This document shows positions 15,603 to 23,954 of a DNA stretch of 37,311 bases, one piece after another (within the stretch, counting starts at the first letter, position 1; each line of letters starts with the position of its first letter). This stretch comes from Actinobacteria bacterium HGW-Actinobacteria-7 (GTDB lineage: Bacteria; Actinomycetota; Coriobacteriia; Anaerosomatales; PHET01). The stretch lies in contig PHET01000029.1 in NCBI GenBank assembly GCA_002841275.1, positions 1 to 37,311 of the forward strand. Direction: 5' to 3'. Under the pieces are notes generated by a model that was not told the origin of the DNA, ran no database searches, and saw nothing but the letters and a program-made list of their open reading frames with translations. A program made the position numbers and the translations under genes.

Positions 15603-16720
15603 ATTGTAGCCGCGCCCGTCGTTTCGTTCACGAGCCGCCAGCGGACCGCCGTCGCTTTGAAGACGGCCAGCAGTCGGGCACCGGGCGATACGCCCAGCTC
15701 TGCTGCAGCCGCCCGAGAGACGCTGGCGGCCAGCTTCACACCGCCTGCGTCAAGCGCGGCGTAGAATGTGGCGCCCCGCGGCTCCACGGACGTGACCGTC
15801 ACCGGGACGCGGTTTCGAGCGGTGGTGAGTGGAAGCTCGACACCCGGCTCGAAGAGCAGGACATCCTCAGGGTGCACTGCGAACAACACGTCCGCACCAA
15901 CGGGTGGATTCCCCGAGGCAAAGACCTCAAGCCCGCCAGTCGCGACCGTCACCAGACCTTGCTCCACTCCGGTCACTCGACCCTGCGAAGCCGGCTCGAC
16001 ACCCAAGAACTGAGCGGACCATTCGTCGACGGCGAGGCCCATGACTTCCTCCGCGGCTCCGCACGCCACGATTCTCCCACGGTTCATGATCGCGATTCGC
16101 TGAGCGACGACCAACGCCTCGTCCTGATCGTGTGTCACGTAGACCACGGTCACACCAGCGTCAGCGAGAATCGTCGCGAAGTCGCGCGTGAGCTGCCGTT
16201 TGAGCAGGCGATCGAGCGACGCCAGCGGTTCATCGAGGAGCAGCACGCGCGGCTCGAGCACCAGCGCGCGGGCGAGCGACACGCGCTGCGCCTCACCGCC
16301 CGACAACACGAGCGCGCTCCTACCCTCGTAGCCGGCGAGACCGACACGCTCAAGGGCTTCCGCGACTCGTTCCACGCGCTGCCGTTTGGGAACTCGACGT
16401 GCGACAAGACCGTACTCGACATTCGCGGCGACCGAGCCCTTGAACAGATGTGGCCGCTGGAACACGGCCGCCATCTGGAGCCGTGCCGCGCGGTCTCGCA
16501 TCCCGACGGCGCGCCCGTCCAGCAGAACCTGGCCCGCGTCCGAGCGCTGCAGCAGGCCCAGAATCTCGAGCAAGGTGGTCTTACCTGACCCCGATGGGCC
16601 GAGCAAGGCAAGAGTCTCTCCCGCCGGCACGTCGATGCTGTCCACGGACAGCTCGAAACCGCCGCGAGCATATCTGCGTTTCAGCCCCACTCCCGCCAGG
16701 GCCACGGCCGGGGCGCTCAC
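15599..16720 (-). CDS. tupC: Tungstate/molybdate ABC transporter ATPase TupC
   Basis: The GTG at 16720 overlaps the permease stop (GTGA) and gives 373 residues. The ATPase domain has Walker A GPSGSGKTT, the Q-loop in VFQRPHLF, signature LSGGEAQRVSLARAL and Walker B VLLLDEP. A C-terminal TOBE/Mop-type domain (about 290-370, ending FKATAVRW) could bind oxyanion and regulate transport. With the typical TupA two genes upstream, tungstate is the likelier substrate. The open frame extends further upstream, but that part overlaps tupB and is not protein-like. Confidence 0.9.
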   Translation of the reverse strand: MSAPAVALAGVGLKRRYARGGFELSVDSIDVPAGETLALLGPSGSGKTTLLEILGLLQRSDAGQVLLDGRAVGMRDRAARLQMAAVFQRPHLFKGSVAANVEYGLVARRVPKRQRVERVAEALERVGLAGYEGRSALVLSGGEAQRVSLARALVLEPRVLLLDEPLASLDRLLKRQLTRDFATILADAGVTVVYVTHDQDEALVVAQRIAIMNRGRIVACGAAEEVMGLAVDEWSAQFLGVEPASQGRVTGVEQGLVTVATGGLEVFASGNPPVGADVLFAVHPEDVLLFEPGVELPLTTARNRVPVTVTSVEPRGATFYAALDAGGVKLAASVSRAAAAELGVSPGARLLAVFKATAVRWRLVNETTGAATM

Positions 16721-17424
16721 TGTCGCTCCCACTGTTGCGCCGATGTCTGCATCCTCGTGAGCGCCACGTTGACGAAGACGACCATGGCCATCAGCACGAG
16801 GGCGAGCGAGAGCGCGTAGCCGTACCGGCCCATTCGCGTGTACTGCACGATCGCTGTGGTCATGACCCGCGTTTCGCCCTGGAGATTGCCGCCCACCATC
16901 TGGACCGCACCCACCTCGGAGATAACCGACCCGAATCCACCGGCAACGGCCGCGATGAGTCCCATCCGGGCCTCGCGCAGAGTCAGGAGTGCAACACGCC
17001 AACCCTGCGCACCCAGCGAGCGCGCCTGAAGGCGGAGTTCCCGCGGGACCGCCGAGACGGCTGCGGCGGTGATGGCCATGACGATGGGTGTGGCGATGAT
17101 GACCTGCGCAATCACCATCGCCGTCTGGCTATAGAGAAGCGACAGGTCCCCGAACGGACCTCGCCTCGAGAGCGCCATCGCGACGATGAGCCCCACAAAC
17201 ACCGGCGGCATGCCCATGCCCGAGTTGAACACCAGCAACGCCACGCCTCGGCCGACGAAGCGCTTTAGTCCGACGAACAAGCCCACCGGGATACCGATGA
17301 GCAGGGCGATCATCGTCGCCGCGCCCGATACACGCAGCGAAGTGACGATGATCGCCCACACGTCGAGCGTCCCCGAGGAGAGAAGTATCCAGCCCTCACG
17401 AAGTGCGTCGACGTATATGCCCAC
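16717..17424 (-). CDS. tupB: Tungstate/molybdate ABC transporter permease TupB
   Basis: The 235-residue membrane protein has about five helices and the permease EAA-like segment ELRLQARSLGAQGWRVALLTLREARMG. PVFVGLIVAMALSRRGPFG and GAVQMVGGNLQGETRVMTTAI are typical of the TupB/WtpB group. It forms the channel with TupC. It starts 15 bases after tupA. Confidence 0.92.
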   Translation of the reverse strand: MGIYVDALREGWILLSSGTLDVWAIIVTSLRVSGAATMIALLIGIPVGLFVGLKRFVGRGVALLVFNSGMGMPPVFVGLIVAMALSRRGPFGDLSLLYSQTAMVIAQVIIATPIVMAITAAAVSAVPRELRLQARSLGAQGWRVALLTLREARMGLIAAVAGGFGSVISEVGAVQMVGGNLQGETRVMTTAIVQYTRMGRYGYALSLALVLMAMVVFVNVALTRMQTSAQQWERQ

Positions 17425-17439
17425 AGGCTCGGTCCGTTC

Positions 17440-18327
17440 CTATTGTGCGTTGGGAATGAAGAGCTGCTGCCCGTACTTCTCAACGCCATAGTCGCCAATG
17501 ACCTTCTGACCTTCCGCCGAGAGAACCCAGTCAAAGAACGCTTGACCACCCACCTGGTTCTTCGCATCGGTCACAACGATCACACCGTACTGGTTGAGCA
17601 GGCCCTTGTCGCCCTCACGGTCGACCGCGAGCTCGATAGTGTCCTTCATCGAGAGGTACGTCGCCCGGTCGGCAAGTGTGTAGGCGCCCTTCTCGGAAGC
17701 GATCTTGAGGGTCTCGCCCATGCCTTGCCCCGTCGACTCGTACCATTTGTCGGTGCCAGGCGTCGGGGTCGCGATACCGGAGGCCGCCCACAGCTTGAGC
17801 TCCTTCTTGTGCGTACCGGAGTCGTCGCCGCGTGAGATGAAGACGGCCTTGCCCGCCTCACCCGCCGCCTTGAGCGCCTTCATCGCCGCGGTCGTGTCGG
17901 CGGAGGCCTTGATACCGGCCGGATCGCTGGCAGGACCCACGATGACGAAATCGTTGTACATGACGTCCCTGCGCTCGATGCCGAATCCTGCCGCGACGAG
18001 CTTCTCCTCGTCGGCCTTGGCGTGCACGAGCAACACGTCGGCATCCTTGGTCTCGCCGAGCTTGAGCGCCTCGCCCGTTCCCACCGCGACCACTTTGATC
18101 TTGTACAGCGGGTTGGCCTTCTCGAAGGCCGGGATCAGCACGTCGAACAGCCCTGAGTCCTGGGTCGACGTCGTCGAAGCCAAGATGACCTCTGTGGGCT
18201 TTTCCGCAGCAGGGCTTGCCGGCTTCTGCGCGGGTTGCGAACACCCTATGAGGGCGAACGCCATGAGTGCGGTGAGTCCAAGACCCACCAAGCGCCGACT
18301 GCGCGGCGCGCTAGAGAAGTGGTGCAT
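17440..18327 (-). CDS. tupA: Tungstate-binding lipoprotein TupA
   Basis: I take the ATG at 18327 as start because AAAGGAG lies 8-9 bases upstream; the 295-residue product then begins MHHFSSAPRSRR and reaches a lipobox at FALIGC. The mature part has STTSTQDSGLFDVLIPAF, the TTS-TQDSG signature of the TupA family, plus GDDSGTHKKE and GMGETLKIA binding-pocket segments. TupA proteins bind tungstate very tightly and prefer it to molybdate. It is the first structural gene after the aptamer-like leader (18349-18434). Confidence 0.94.
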   Translation of the reverse strand: MHHFSSAPRSRRLVGLGLTALMAFALIGCSQPAQKPASPAAEKPTEVILASTTSTQDSGLFDVLIPAFEKANPLYKIKVVAVGTGEALKLGETKDADVLLVHAKADEEKLVAAGFGIERRDVMYNDFVIVGPASDPAGIKASADTTAAMKALKAAGEAGKAVFISRGDDSGTHKKELKLWAASGIATPTPGTDKWYESTGQGMGETLKIASEKGAYTLADRATYLSMKDTIELAVDREGDKGLLNQYGVIVVTDAKNQVGGQAFFDWVLSAEGQKVIGDYGVEKYGQQLFIPNAQ

Positions 18328-18348
18328 ATCCAGCTCCTTTCCAATCAC

Positions 18349-18434
18349 GGGAGGCGAGGCCGTTTCCGAAACCTCGCCCTATCGGTCCGGACGCCATGAC
18401 CGAGAAACTCGGCGGTAGGCTCTCCGGACTCGGA
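18349..18434 (-). promoter_or_regulatory. Candidate Mo/W-cofactor-type riboswitch, copy B (tupA leader)
   Basis: The minus strand shows the same ordered blocks as 356-440: TCCGAG, CCTACCGC, GTCATGG, CCGATAGGG and GCCTCCC. An outer stem GTCCGGA/TCCGGAC and an inner hairpin GCCGAG/CTCGGT differ in sequence from copy A but keep its layout. The last hairpin (GGCGAGG/CCTCGCC) is again capped by GAAA. CTCC in the final block can pair with GGAG of the tupA ribosome-binding site just downstream, which would suit control of translation. A possible -10 box, TATGAT, lies at 18478-18473. Confidence 0.6.
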
Positions 18435-18480
18435 TGCTGTGCGTCGTGGGCACCACACACACGACGCCTTGAATCATAGA

Positions 18481-18509
18481 GCAGGGCGCGGCCGATTGCC
18501 ACGCCCTGC
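18481..18509 (-). terminator. GC-rich hairpin after the Mop gene
   Basis: On the minus strand GCAGGGCG (18509-18502) pairs with CGCCCTGC (18488-18481), starting 12 bases after the Mop stop codon. The following bases (TCTATG) are only weakly T-rich, so termination may be partial, letting some transcripts continue into the tup operon. A second hairpin, GCGTCGTG/CACGACGC (18441-18467), lies between it and the aptamer-like RNA. Confidence 0.45.
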
Positions 18510-18521
18510 GTATCAGATCGA

Positions 18522-18725
18522 CTACTTGCCGATCATCACATGATCGGCCTTCACGATGGCAACGACCTCGTCACCGACGGCTAGCCCCATGTCGGCGACG
18601 GCATCCATTGTTATGACCGATGAGACCGTCATCGAGCCGATGTCGATCCTGACAAGCGCCTCGACGGCACCCTCTTTGATCTCGACGACGCGGCCCGGCA
18701 GCTGATTGCGCGCACTGAGTTTCAC
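18522..18725 (-). CDS. Stand-alone Mop-domain molybdate/tungstate-binding protein
   Basis: The product has the hallmark start KLSARNQLPGRVVEI, then VEALVRIDIGSMTVSSVIT and a final VGDEVVAIVKADHVMIGK, a single Mop/TOBE domain. I take the GTG at 18725 as start because GGAAGGTGA lies about 5 bases upstream and the resulting 67 residues match the usual length of these molbindins; a GTG at 18734 is the alternative. Such proteins assemble into rings that bind and buffer molybdate or tungstate. Confidence 0.88.
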   Translation of the reverse strand: MKLSARNQLPGRVVEIKEGAVEALVRIDIGSMTVSSVITMDAVADMGLAVGDEVVAIVKADHVMIGK

Positions 18726-18794
18726 AGCATTCACCTTCCTAGCGGATGGGTAACCTCTCATGGAGGATTCCCCCGCCCACAGGCCAGTAACCGC

Positions 18795-19691
18795 TCAGCT
18801 CCGGGCCGGCGTGTCGGTCAGGTACTGGTGGAAGGCCACAGCCGCGCGTGTGGGTGTCCCCTTGGGCATCACAAGATAGAACGGGCGCGCAGCAGGTAGC
18901 CCGACTGCGTCCACTTGGATGACGGTGCCAAGCTCGATCGCCTTGCCGGCAACCATGCGACTCAGGATGGAGACTCCCAAGCCGCCCTCGACCGCGCTCA
19001 CGATGGCCTCGCCGGTTCCCAGTTCGACGGCCACGCGCAGCTCTTCAGTGTCGAGCCCGTGTTCCGTGAGGATCCGCTCGGCCACCTGACGCGTACCCGA
19101 ACCGGACTCACGCATGATCCACGTCTCATCGGCGAGGTCAGTGAGAGCGACCTTCTCTCGGGTGGCCAGGGGGTGCTGAGGCGGACAGATCAGCACGAGA
19201 TCGTCTGCGCCACTCTCTTGGTAGGTAACGCGGGCGCCTCGAACGGTCGCCCCGGTCAGGCCGATATGCGCCTCACCTGACTCGACCATAGCGACGACTT
19301 CCGACGTGTCATGGACGAGGATTCTGATGCCCACCTCCGGAAACGACGAAAGAAACGCGCCCATCAGGCGTGGTATCACATAGACGCCCGGGGTGGTGCT
19401 TGCTGCGATGGTGAGCCTCCCGGTGACCGCGCCCGACAAGGCGACGATCTCCTCTTTGGCGGAATCGATCTGAGCGAGAACGCGGCGGGCGTGCGGAAGG
19501 AGTGTGCGACCCGCCTCGGTAAGGTCGACCCGGCGGTAGCGCCGGTCGAGCAGGGTCGCGCCCACGTCTGACTCGAGCGACTGCACCTGCATGGTCACAG
19601 CCGGCTGGGAGATGCCCAATGCGCGCGCAGCCTCGGAGAATGAACCCGCTTCGACAACCGTCACGAAGGTTCTGAGCTGCGAAACATTCAT
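18795..19691 (-). CDS. LysR-family transcriptional regulator
   Basis: The 298-residue protein has a LysR HTH at the N-terminus (QLRTFVTVVEAGSFSEAARALGISQ in two overlapping halves, then PAVTMQVQSLE) and a periplasmic-binding-protein-like effector domain from about residue 90. It lies 33 bases or so upstream of the Mop gene on the same strand, ahead of the tup operon. I infer it may control tungstate or molybdate uptake, with the Mop protein supplying the oxyanion-binding part that ModE carries in one chain. CysB/CysL-type regulators of sulfur metabolism look similar, so the effector is uncertain. Confidence 0.88.
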   Translation of the reverse strand: MNVSQLRTFVTVVEAGSFSEAARALGISQPAVTMQVQSLESDVGATLLDRRYRRVDLTEAGRTLLPHARRVLAQIDSAKEEIVALSGAVTGRLTIAASTTPGVYVIPRLMGAFLSSFPEVGIRILVHDTSEVVAMVESGEAHIGLTGATVRGARVTYQESGADDLVLICPPQHPLATREKVALTDLADETWIMRESGSGTRQVAERILTEHGLDTEELRVAVELGTGEAIVSAVEGGLGVSILSRMVAGKAIELGTVIQVDAVGLPAARPFYLVMPKGTPTRAAVAFHQYLTDTPARS

Positions 19692-19720
19692 AAGGGAAGC
19701 CTTCCAAAGGTGGAATCAGC

Positions 19721-19739
19721 GATAAGCACCTCCTATATC
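19721..19739. promoter_or_regulatory. Possible LysR-type operator
   Basis: GATA, an 11-base spacer, then TATC forms an interrupted palindrome of the T-N11-A type used by LysR regulators. It lies 30 bases upstream of the LysR gene start, in the gap facing the divergent Fur-family gene. Autoregulation is the simplest reading. The motif is short, so chance is possible. Confidence 0.35.
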
Positions 19740-19795
19740 AACACATAAGTTCGAGACACTCAACTCAGAGTGCGCGGGCCAGTGGCGCAAACGGG

Positions 19796-19826
19796 TATAC
19801 TCGCCTCTGGTGAGAATCATTCTCAC
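19796..19826 (+). promoter_or_regulatory. -10 box and Fur-type operator of the metal-uptake operon
   Basis: TATACT at 19796-19801 is a good -10 box; no clear -35 is seen. At 19810-19826 lies GTGAGAAT-C-ATTCTCAC, an inverted repeat around a single base with the 7-1-7 shape of Fur/Zur/Nur boxes. It covers the expected transcription start, so bound regulator would block the promoter of the Fur-family gene and the transporter behind it. Confidence 0.7.
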
Positions 19827-19853
19827 TATGGACACGTGAGACAGGTGGCGTCG

Positions 19854-20282
19854 GTGAAGGCGGAGTCAGGAACTGCTCGGCCATACGGAGAAGCGCGTGT
19901 GTCCTCAGCGCGCAGGACAATCGCGGCATGCGCTGACTCATTTCGGGGCGCGTTCACCGTCGAGGAACTGACGTACAGCGTGCACGAGTCCGCAGAGGGC
20001 GGGGCCCCTGCGACCGTCTATCGCGCGGTTGCCGCGATGGAGGAAGCGGGCTATCTGGAGCGCGTGGGCGAGCGCCAGGGCAGCGCGCTGTACACCCGGT
20101 GCGGCCACGCGGACCATCATCACCATATCGTGTGCGACAGGTGCGGCACGACAGCACCTGCGCGCTGTCCCGTTGGACCGGAACTGCTCGAGCCGGCAGA
20201 CATCGCCGGGTTCACCCTCACGCGCCACGAAGTCACACTGTACGGTCTGTGTCCCGACTGTGCCGCGAAGGATGGGGCCTGA
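19854..20282 (+). CDS. Fur-family metal-sensing repressor
   Basis: With a GTG start at 19854 (AGGTGG about 6 bases upstream) the protein has 142 residues, normal for Fur/Zur/Nur. GTGs at 19836 and 19899 are alternatives. A winged-helix part (GAFTVEELTYSVHES, ATVYRAVAAMEEAGYLERV) is followed by a dimerisation part rich in metal ligands: CGHADHHHHIVCDRCG and, at the end, LCPDC, the two Cys pairs of a structural zinc site. The gene sits directly ahead of an ECF metal transporter and behind a Fur-type box, so it probably represses uptake when the metal is plentiful. Zn, Ni and Co sensing cannot be told apart from sequence alone. Confidence 0.9.
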   Translation: MKAESGTARPYGEARVSSARRTIAACADSFRGAFTVEELTYSVHESAEGGAPATVYRAVAAMEEAGYLERVGERQGSALYTRCGHADHHHHIVCDRCGTTAPARCPVGPELLEPADIAGFTLTRHEVTLYGLCPDCAAKDGA

Positions 20283-20283
20283 G

Positions 20284-21078
20284 ATGTCCCACATCCATAT
20301 CCCTGACGGCATCCTGCCGTTGTGGCTCGTCGCGCTTGGCTGGGTGATCATCGTGGGCTGGATCGCGCTCGCGACGAAGATGGCGTCTGCCGAGGAACTC
20401 CGCCGTCGCGTGCCGCTGGTGGGCGCCATGGCCGCGCTCATGCTGGTGGGCATGACCACCGAGATCATTCCGATCGCCTATCACGTGAACCTCACGGTGC
20501 TTGCCGGTATCCTGCTGGGCCCGTGGCTCTCGGTCATCACCGCACTTGTGGTGAACGTGATGCTCGCTCTCGTAGGGCACGGTGGCACCACTGTCATCGG
20601 ACTGAACTCAGTGGTGATCGCCCTCGAGATGGTGGTCGGGTGGGCGCTGTTCGGACAGCTGGTGCGGCTGCTGGGACGCCGTCGTGCCGGGATGTCGGCG
20701 GCGATCGCCACAGTGCTGGCCCTCGCGCTGTCCACCACCCTGCTGGTCGCGATCGTTGCTGCTGGCGGAGCGCCTGCGACCGGCAGAGAGTCGGGCGCCT
20801 TCGATCCCACGACGCTGAGCTTCCACAATCCCTTCGGCGGCGGCGTGGTTGCCAATGTGATCGCCACCAAGGAGCAGCCTGCGGCGGTCCCGGTGCTCTC
20901 GGTCACGCGTTTCGCGACGATGGTCTACGCGCTGGGCTCCATCGGCTGGCTGCTTGAGGCGTTGATCATCGCGCAGATCGTGGGCTTCATCGCCCGAGTA
21001 AGACCGGGACTCGTCTTCGAAGGTGCCCCGGCACAACCGGTGCGAGCGCCCCTGGGCGATGAAGGGGTGCACCACTAG
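20284..21078 (+). CDS. cbiM: CbiM/NikM-type substrate component of an ECF metal transporter
   Basis: The 264-residue membrane protein opens with MSHIHIPDGILP, matching the metal-binding N-terminus of CbiM/NikM (usually MHIPDG), and has about six to seven helices. TEIIPIAYHVNLTVLAGILLG and NVMLALVGHGGTTVIG carry further conserved His residues. It would bind a transition metal ion, Co or Ni in characterised relatives. The family start is displaced by two residues here, which might alter the metal site. It begins one base after the Fur-family stop, so regulator and transporter form one operon. Confidence 0.87.
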   Translation: MSHIHIPDGILPLWLVALGWVIIVGWIALATKMASAEELRRRVPLVGAMAALMLVGMTTEIIPIAYHVNLTVLAGILLGPWLSVITALVVNVMLALVGHGGTTVIGLNSVVIALEMVVGWALFGQLVRLLGRRRAGMSAAIATVLALALSTTLLVAIVAAGGAPATGRESGAFDPTTLSFHNPFGGGVVANVIATKEQPAAVPVLSVTRFATMVYALGSIGWLLEALIIAQIVGFIARVRPGLVFEGAPAQPVRAPLGDEGVHH

Positions 21079-21887
21079 TGGACATCTCACTGGTCGATCG
21101 CGCCGCGACAACAGGCGTCTCGGCACTACACCGCACCGCACCGGCCGCGAAGCTCGCTGCCACCGCGCTGGTGCTTGGCGCGGTCATCGTGAGCACCAAC
21201 GTGCTCGTGGTCGCCACCATCGCGATGGGACTGTTCTCGGTGGTACTTGGGCAGCGACTCAAGTGGCTACCACTGCTGGTGCTGTCGCTGTATCCCGGGA
21301 TCTTCGCCGCGCTCTATGCGTTCGCTGCGTGGACTGGAGGCCTGTGGGCATCACTGATCGTGTTCAAGGCGGTGACCTCTGCGCTCGCAGTGCTGTTGCT
21401 GATGTTCACGACCCCCTACCCTCAAGTGTTCGCGCCCATTCAGCGGCTTATGCCCGCAGTGATCGGCGACTCGCTGCTGATGACGTACCGGTCGCTGTTC
21501 CTGCTGCTTGAGAAGTTCTCGCACACACTCACTGCCGCCCGGCTGCGTGCGGGAGTGGTTGGGGTCAACCCCATCAAATCGGCCGCCACGGTTACAAGAT
21601 CACTGGGCGGCGTGCTTCTCTACTCGATCGACCTCTCGCAGCGCACTCACGACATCATGCACCTGAGAGGCTATGACGGACGTCTCGTGGTCTCACCCAT
21701 GCCCTCGGCATCAGTAGGCGTCGACCGCTTCGTAGTGGTGCTCGCTGCCGCTGTGGCGGCGTTCGCGCTTGCCTGGCGGATCTGGTTCCCCGTACTCAAC
21801 CCCTACGCATGGCTGCCGCTAGCAGCAAGCGCAGCGGTTCTCGTGATCGTAGCCGCAGCAAGACTCCTGAAAGGTGACTCCGCGTGA
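21078..21887 (+). CDS. cbiQ: ECF transporter transmembrane coupling protein (CbiQ/EcfT)
   Basis: The 269-residue protein has several membrane helices and the EcfT signature in its cytoplasmic part: LTAARLRAGVVG and later THDIMHLRGYDG, containing the two A-R-x-type coupling motifs that touch the ATPase. GTG at 21078 shares a base with the cbiM stop. It links the metal-binding CbiM to the CbiO ATPase. Confidence 0.88.
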   Translation: MDISLVDRAATTGVSALHRTAPAAKLAATALVLGAVIVSTNVLVVATIAMGLFSVVLGQRLKWLPLLVLSLYPGIFAALYAFAAWTGGLWASLIVFKAVTSALAVLLLMFTTPYPQVFAPIQRLMPAVIGDSLLMTYRSLFLLLEKFSHTLTAARLRAGVVGVNPIKSAATVTRSLGGVLLYSIDLSQRTHDIMHLRGYDGRLVVSPMPSASVGVDRFVVVLAAAVAAFALAWRIWFPVLNPYAWLPLAASAAVLVIVAAARLLKGDSA

Positions 21888-22762
21888 GCCAGGTGCACCC
21901 ACATATCCACCGCGAGCCTAGCGCCGACGAGGTCGTCCGCGTGAGCTGCGTGCGTCATCGCTACGAGGACGGTACCGAGGTCGCGCTGTGCGGTCTCGAC
22001 GTCGTCGCGCTCAAGGGTCAGCGCATTGCCGTCCTGGGCCCCAACGGCTCCGGAAAGACCACCCTGCTCTACCACCTGCTGGGCCTACTGCGCAGCGAGG
22101 AGGGCGAGGTGCGCGTGTTCGGGGCAGACCCGGCGCGCGAGTGGAAGTCCGTCCGCAAGCGCATCGGAGTGGTCCTGCAAAACGTCGATGAGCAGATCCT
22201 GGCTCCCAGCGTGCTGGATGATGTGGCCTTCTCGCCGCGCCAATACGGGGTTCCTGAGCCGGAGGTCCGCACCATGGTCTCCGCCGCGCTGCAGCGGCTG
22301 GGCATCGAGCATCTCGCGCTGCGCGTGCCACACAACCTCTCAGGCGGTGAAAAGCGCAAAGTCGCGCTGGCCGGGGCTCTGGTGATGGACCCCGAGCTGC
22401 TCGTGCTCGACGAGCCGTTCGAAGGGCTCGACCCTGCCAGCCGAGACGAACTCATCGAGCTTATCGGCGAACATGCGCACAAGGGCGGCACGGTGATCAT
22501 GTCTACCCACGACATCGACACCGTGCCCGAGTTCGCGGACTACTGCTACGTCCTGTCCGGCGGTGGCGCGATCGTGCTTGAGGGCACACCACATGAGGTC
22601 TTCGCACAGGTGGGGACATTGGCGGCTGGCAACATCCGTCCTCCGCTGCTCGCCGAGATGTTCACCCGACTCAAAGGACTCGACGCAAGCGCGCCAGAGC
22701 CTGCACTCACGGTGGACGCCGCCGCCGAGGCGCTCGCCCGCTGGAAGCGCGAGGGCTGCTAG
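21884..22762 (+). CDS. cbiO: ECF transporter ATPase (CbiO)
   Basis: The 292-residue ATPase has Walker A GPNGSGKTT, Q-loop LQNVDEQI (typical of ECF ATPases), signature LSGGEKRKVALAGAL, Walker B LLVLDEP and switch His in STHD. One ATPase gene is visible, so a homodimer is expected. The N-terminus carries extra His residues (HPHIH). The GTG start overlaps the cbiQ stop. Its TAG stop is part of a CTAG that also encodes the stop of the convergent flavodiiron gene. Confidence 0.93.
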   Translation: MSQVHPHIHREPSADEVVRVSCVRHRYEDGTEVALCGLDVVALKGQRIAVLGPNGSGKTTLLYHLLGLLRSEEGEVRVFGADPAREWKSVRKRIGVVLQNVDEQILAPSVLDDVAFSPRQYGVPEPEVRTMVSAALQRLGIEHLALRVPHNLSGGEKRKVALAGALVMDPELLVLDEPFEGLDPASRDELIELIGEHAHKGGTVIMSTHDIDTVPEFADYCYVLSGGGAIVLEGTPHEVFAQVGTLAAGNIRPPLLAEMFTRLKGLDASAPEPALTVDAAAEALARWKREGC

Positions 22763-23878
22763 CCCTCCGGGGACGCCTCTCCCATCTTGAGCACGAGCCG
22801 GCCGTACTCGGCGCCCCACTCACGGGCTGCCTCGATGTCTGATGCGGTGGGCTTGTACTTGCAGGTCAGATCGGGCTGAGACATCTCGAAACCGATCTCG
22901 GTCATCCGAGCTGTGATCTGCTTGGTGGCCCCGCTCGACCAGCCGAACGAGCCGAACGCCCCACCGATCTTGCCCGCAGGCTTCAGGCCGGCGAGATACT
23001 GCAGGTAGCCCGCTGCCCGAAACAGCATTCCGTGGTGGAGTGTGGGCGAGCCCATGAGCAAGGCCCGGCTGTCGAACAGGTGCCTGGTGATGTTGGCGAA
23101 GGAGGACACGGCCAGGTCGAACAGCTCCACCTTCACGCCGGTGGAGATGGCACCATCCGCAATCTCTCGAGCGAGCACGTCGGTCGAGCCCCACATCGTG
23201 CTGTAGGCCACGACCAACTTGTCTTCGGTCTCGCCGCTTGTGCAACGCTCGTAGGTGTCGATCAGCGTGGGGATATCGCGCTCGCGCCAGATCACGCCGT
23301 GGCTGGGAGCGATGGTCTTGCAGACCCAACCGGACTCGAGGACCTTGGCCACCGCCTTAGAGACCTGCGGGCCCAGCGGCATCAGGATGTTGGCGTAGTA
23401 GGTGACAAGCTCTTCGACGGCCAGATCGAGCCCGACTTCATCGGCGAACCGTGCCGAGGAGGCGAGATGCTGGCCGAACGCATCGTTGGGCATCAGACAG
23501 AAGCGCTCGGGGCAGTAGGTGAACATCGAGTCCGGCCAGTGGACCATGGGCATGGGCATGAACTTCAGCGTGAGACCGCCCAGGTCCAACGTGTCATCGG
23601 GACCTACGGCGGTCACATCGTCAGACGAGCCGTGATAGCCGGCGATACCGCGCACGGTAGTCGATCTTGTCGAGCGGAACGACGCTGGCGACGCGCTCGA
23701 GCAGCTCGGGGACGAACGGCACCTTGACCGTGTCCACCAGCGCGATCTTATCGGCCCCGATCACGAGGTAGGCGTTGTAGGTCGATCCGCGTGGCGTCTC
23801 GAAACCGTGGAAGTCGCGCAGGTTCCAGTCGACGGCACCCACCCAATGGATGGAATCGGTAACGGGGACAGCGTGCAT
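22759..23878 (-). pseudogene. Flavodiiron protein gene with a frameshifting deletion
   Basis: The first 77 or so codons from ATG 23878 (RBS GAGGAGG) match the start of A-type flavoproteins ([33 protein letters not shown], up to LDKIDY). After LDKIDY the frame runs into a stop at about 23621. A second frame, usable from GTG 23655, continues the family sequence from [11 protein letters not shown] through MVHWPDSMFTY, NDAFGQH and a complete flavodoxin domain (YSTMWGSTDVLA, MGSPTLHHGM, FGSFGWSSGAT). Missing is the family segment with the H-x-E-x-D-H diiron motif, roughly 30-40 codons. The intact enzyme would reduce O2 or NO. Without these ligands the diiron site cannot form, so this is a probable pseudogene unless the assembly is wrong. 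Confidence 0.82.
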
Positions 23879-23954
23879 GTGTGGTCCTCCTCGGAATCAG
23901 AAACGAAAGCCTGCGTAGAGGTTCTACCCGATGACGCCCCCCGGCAGCGGCAGA

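Noticed and set aside
23615-23625. TGA ending the first part of the flavodiiron gene as a possible selenocysteine codon
   Set aside because: Reading through gives no family sequence and soon meets another stop; the family sequence continues in a different frame, so a deletion explains it.
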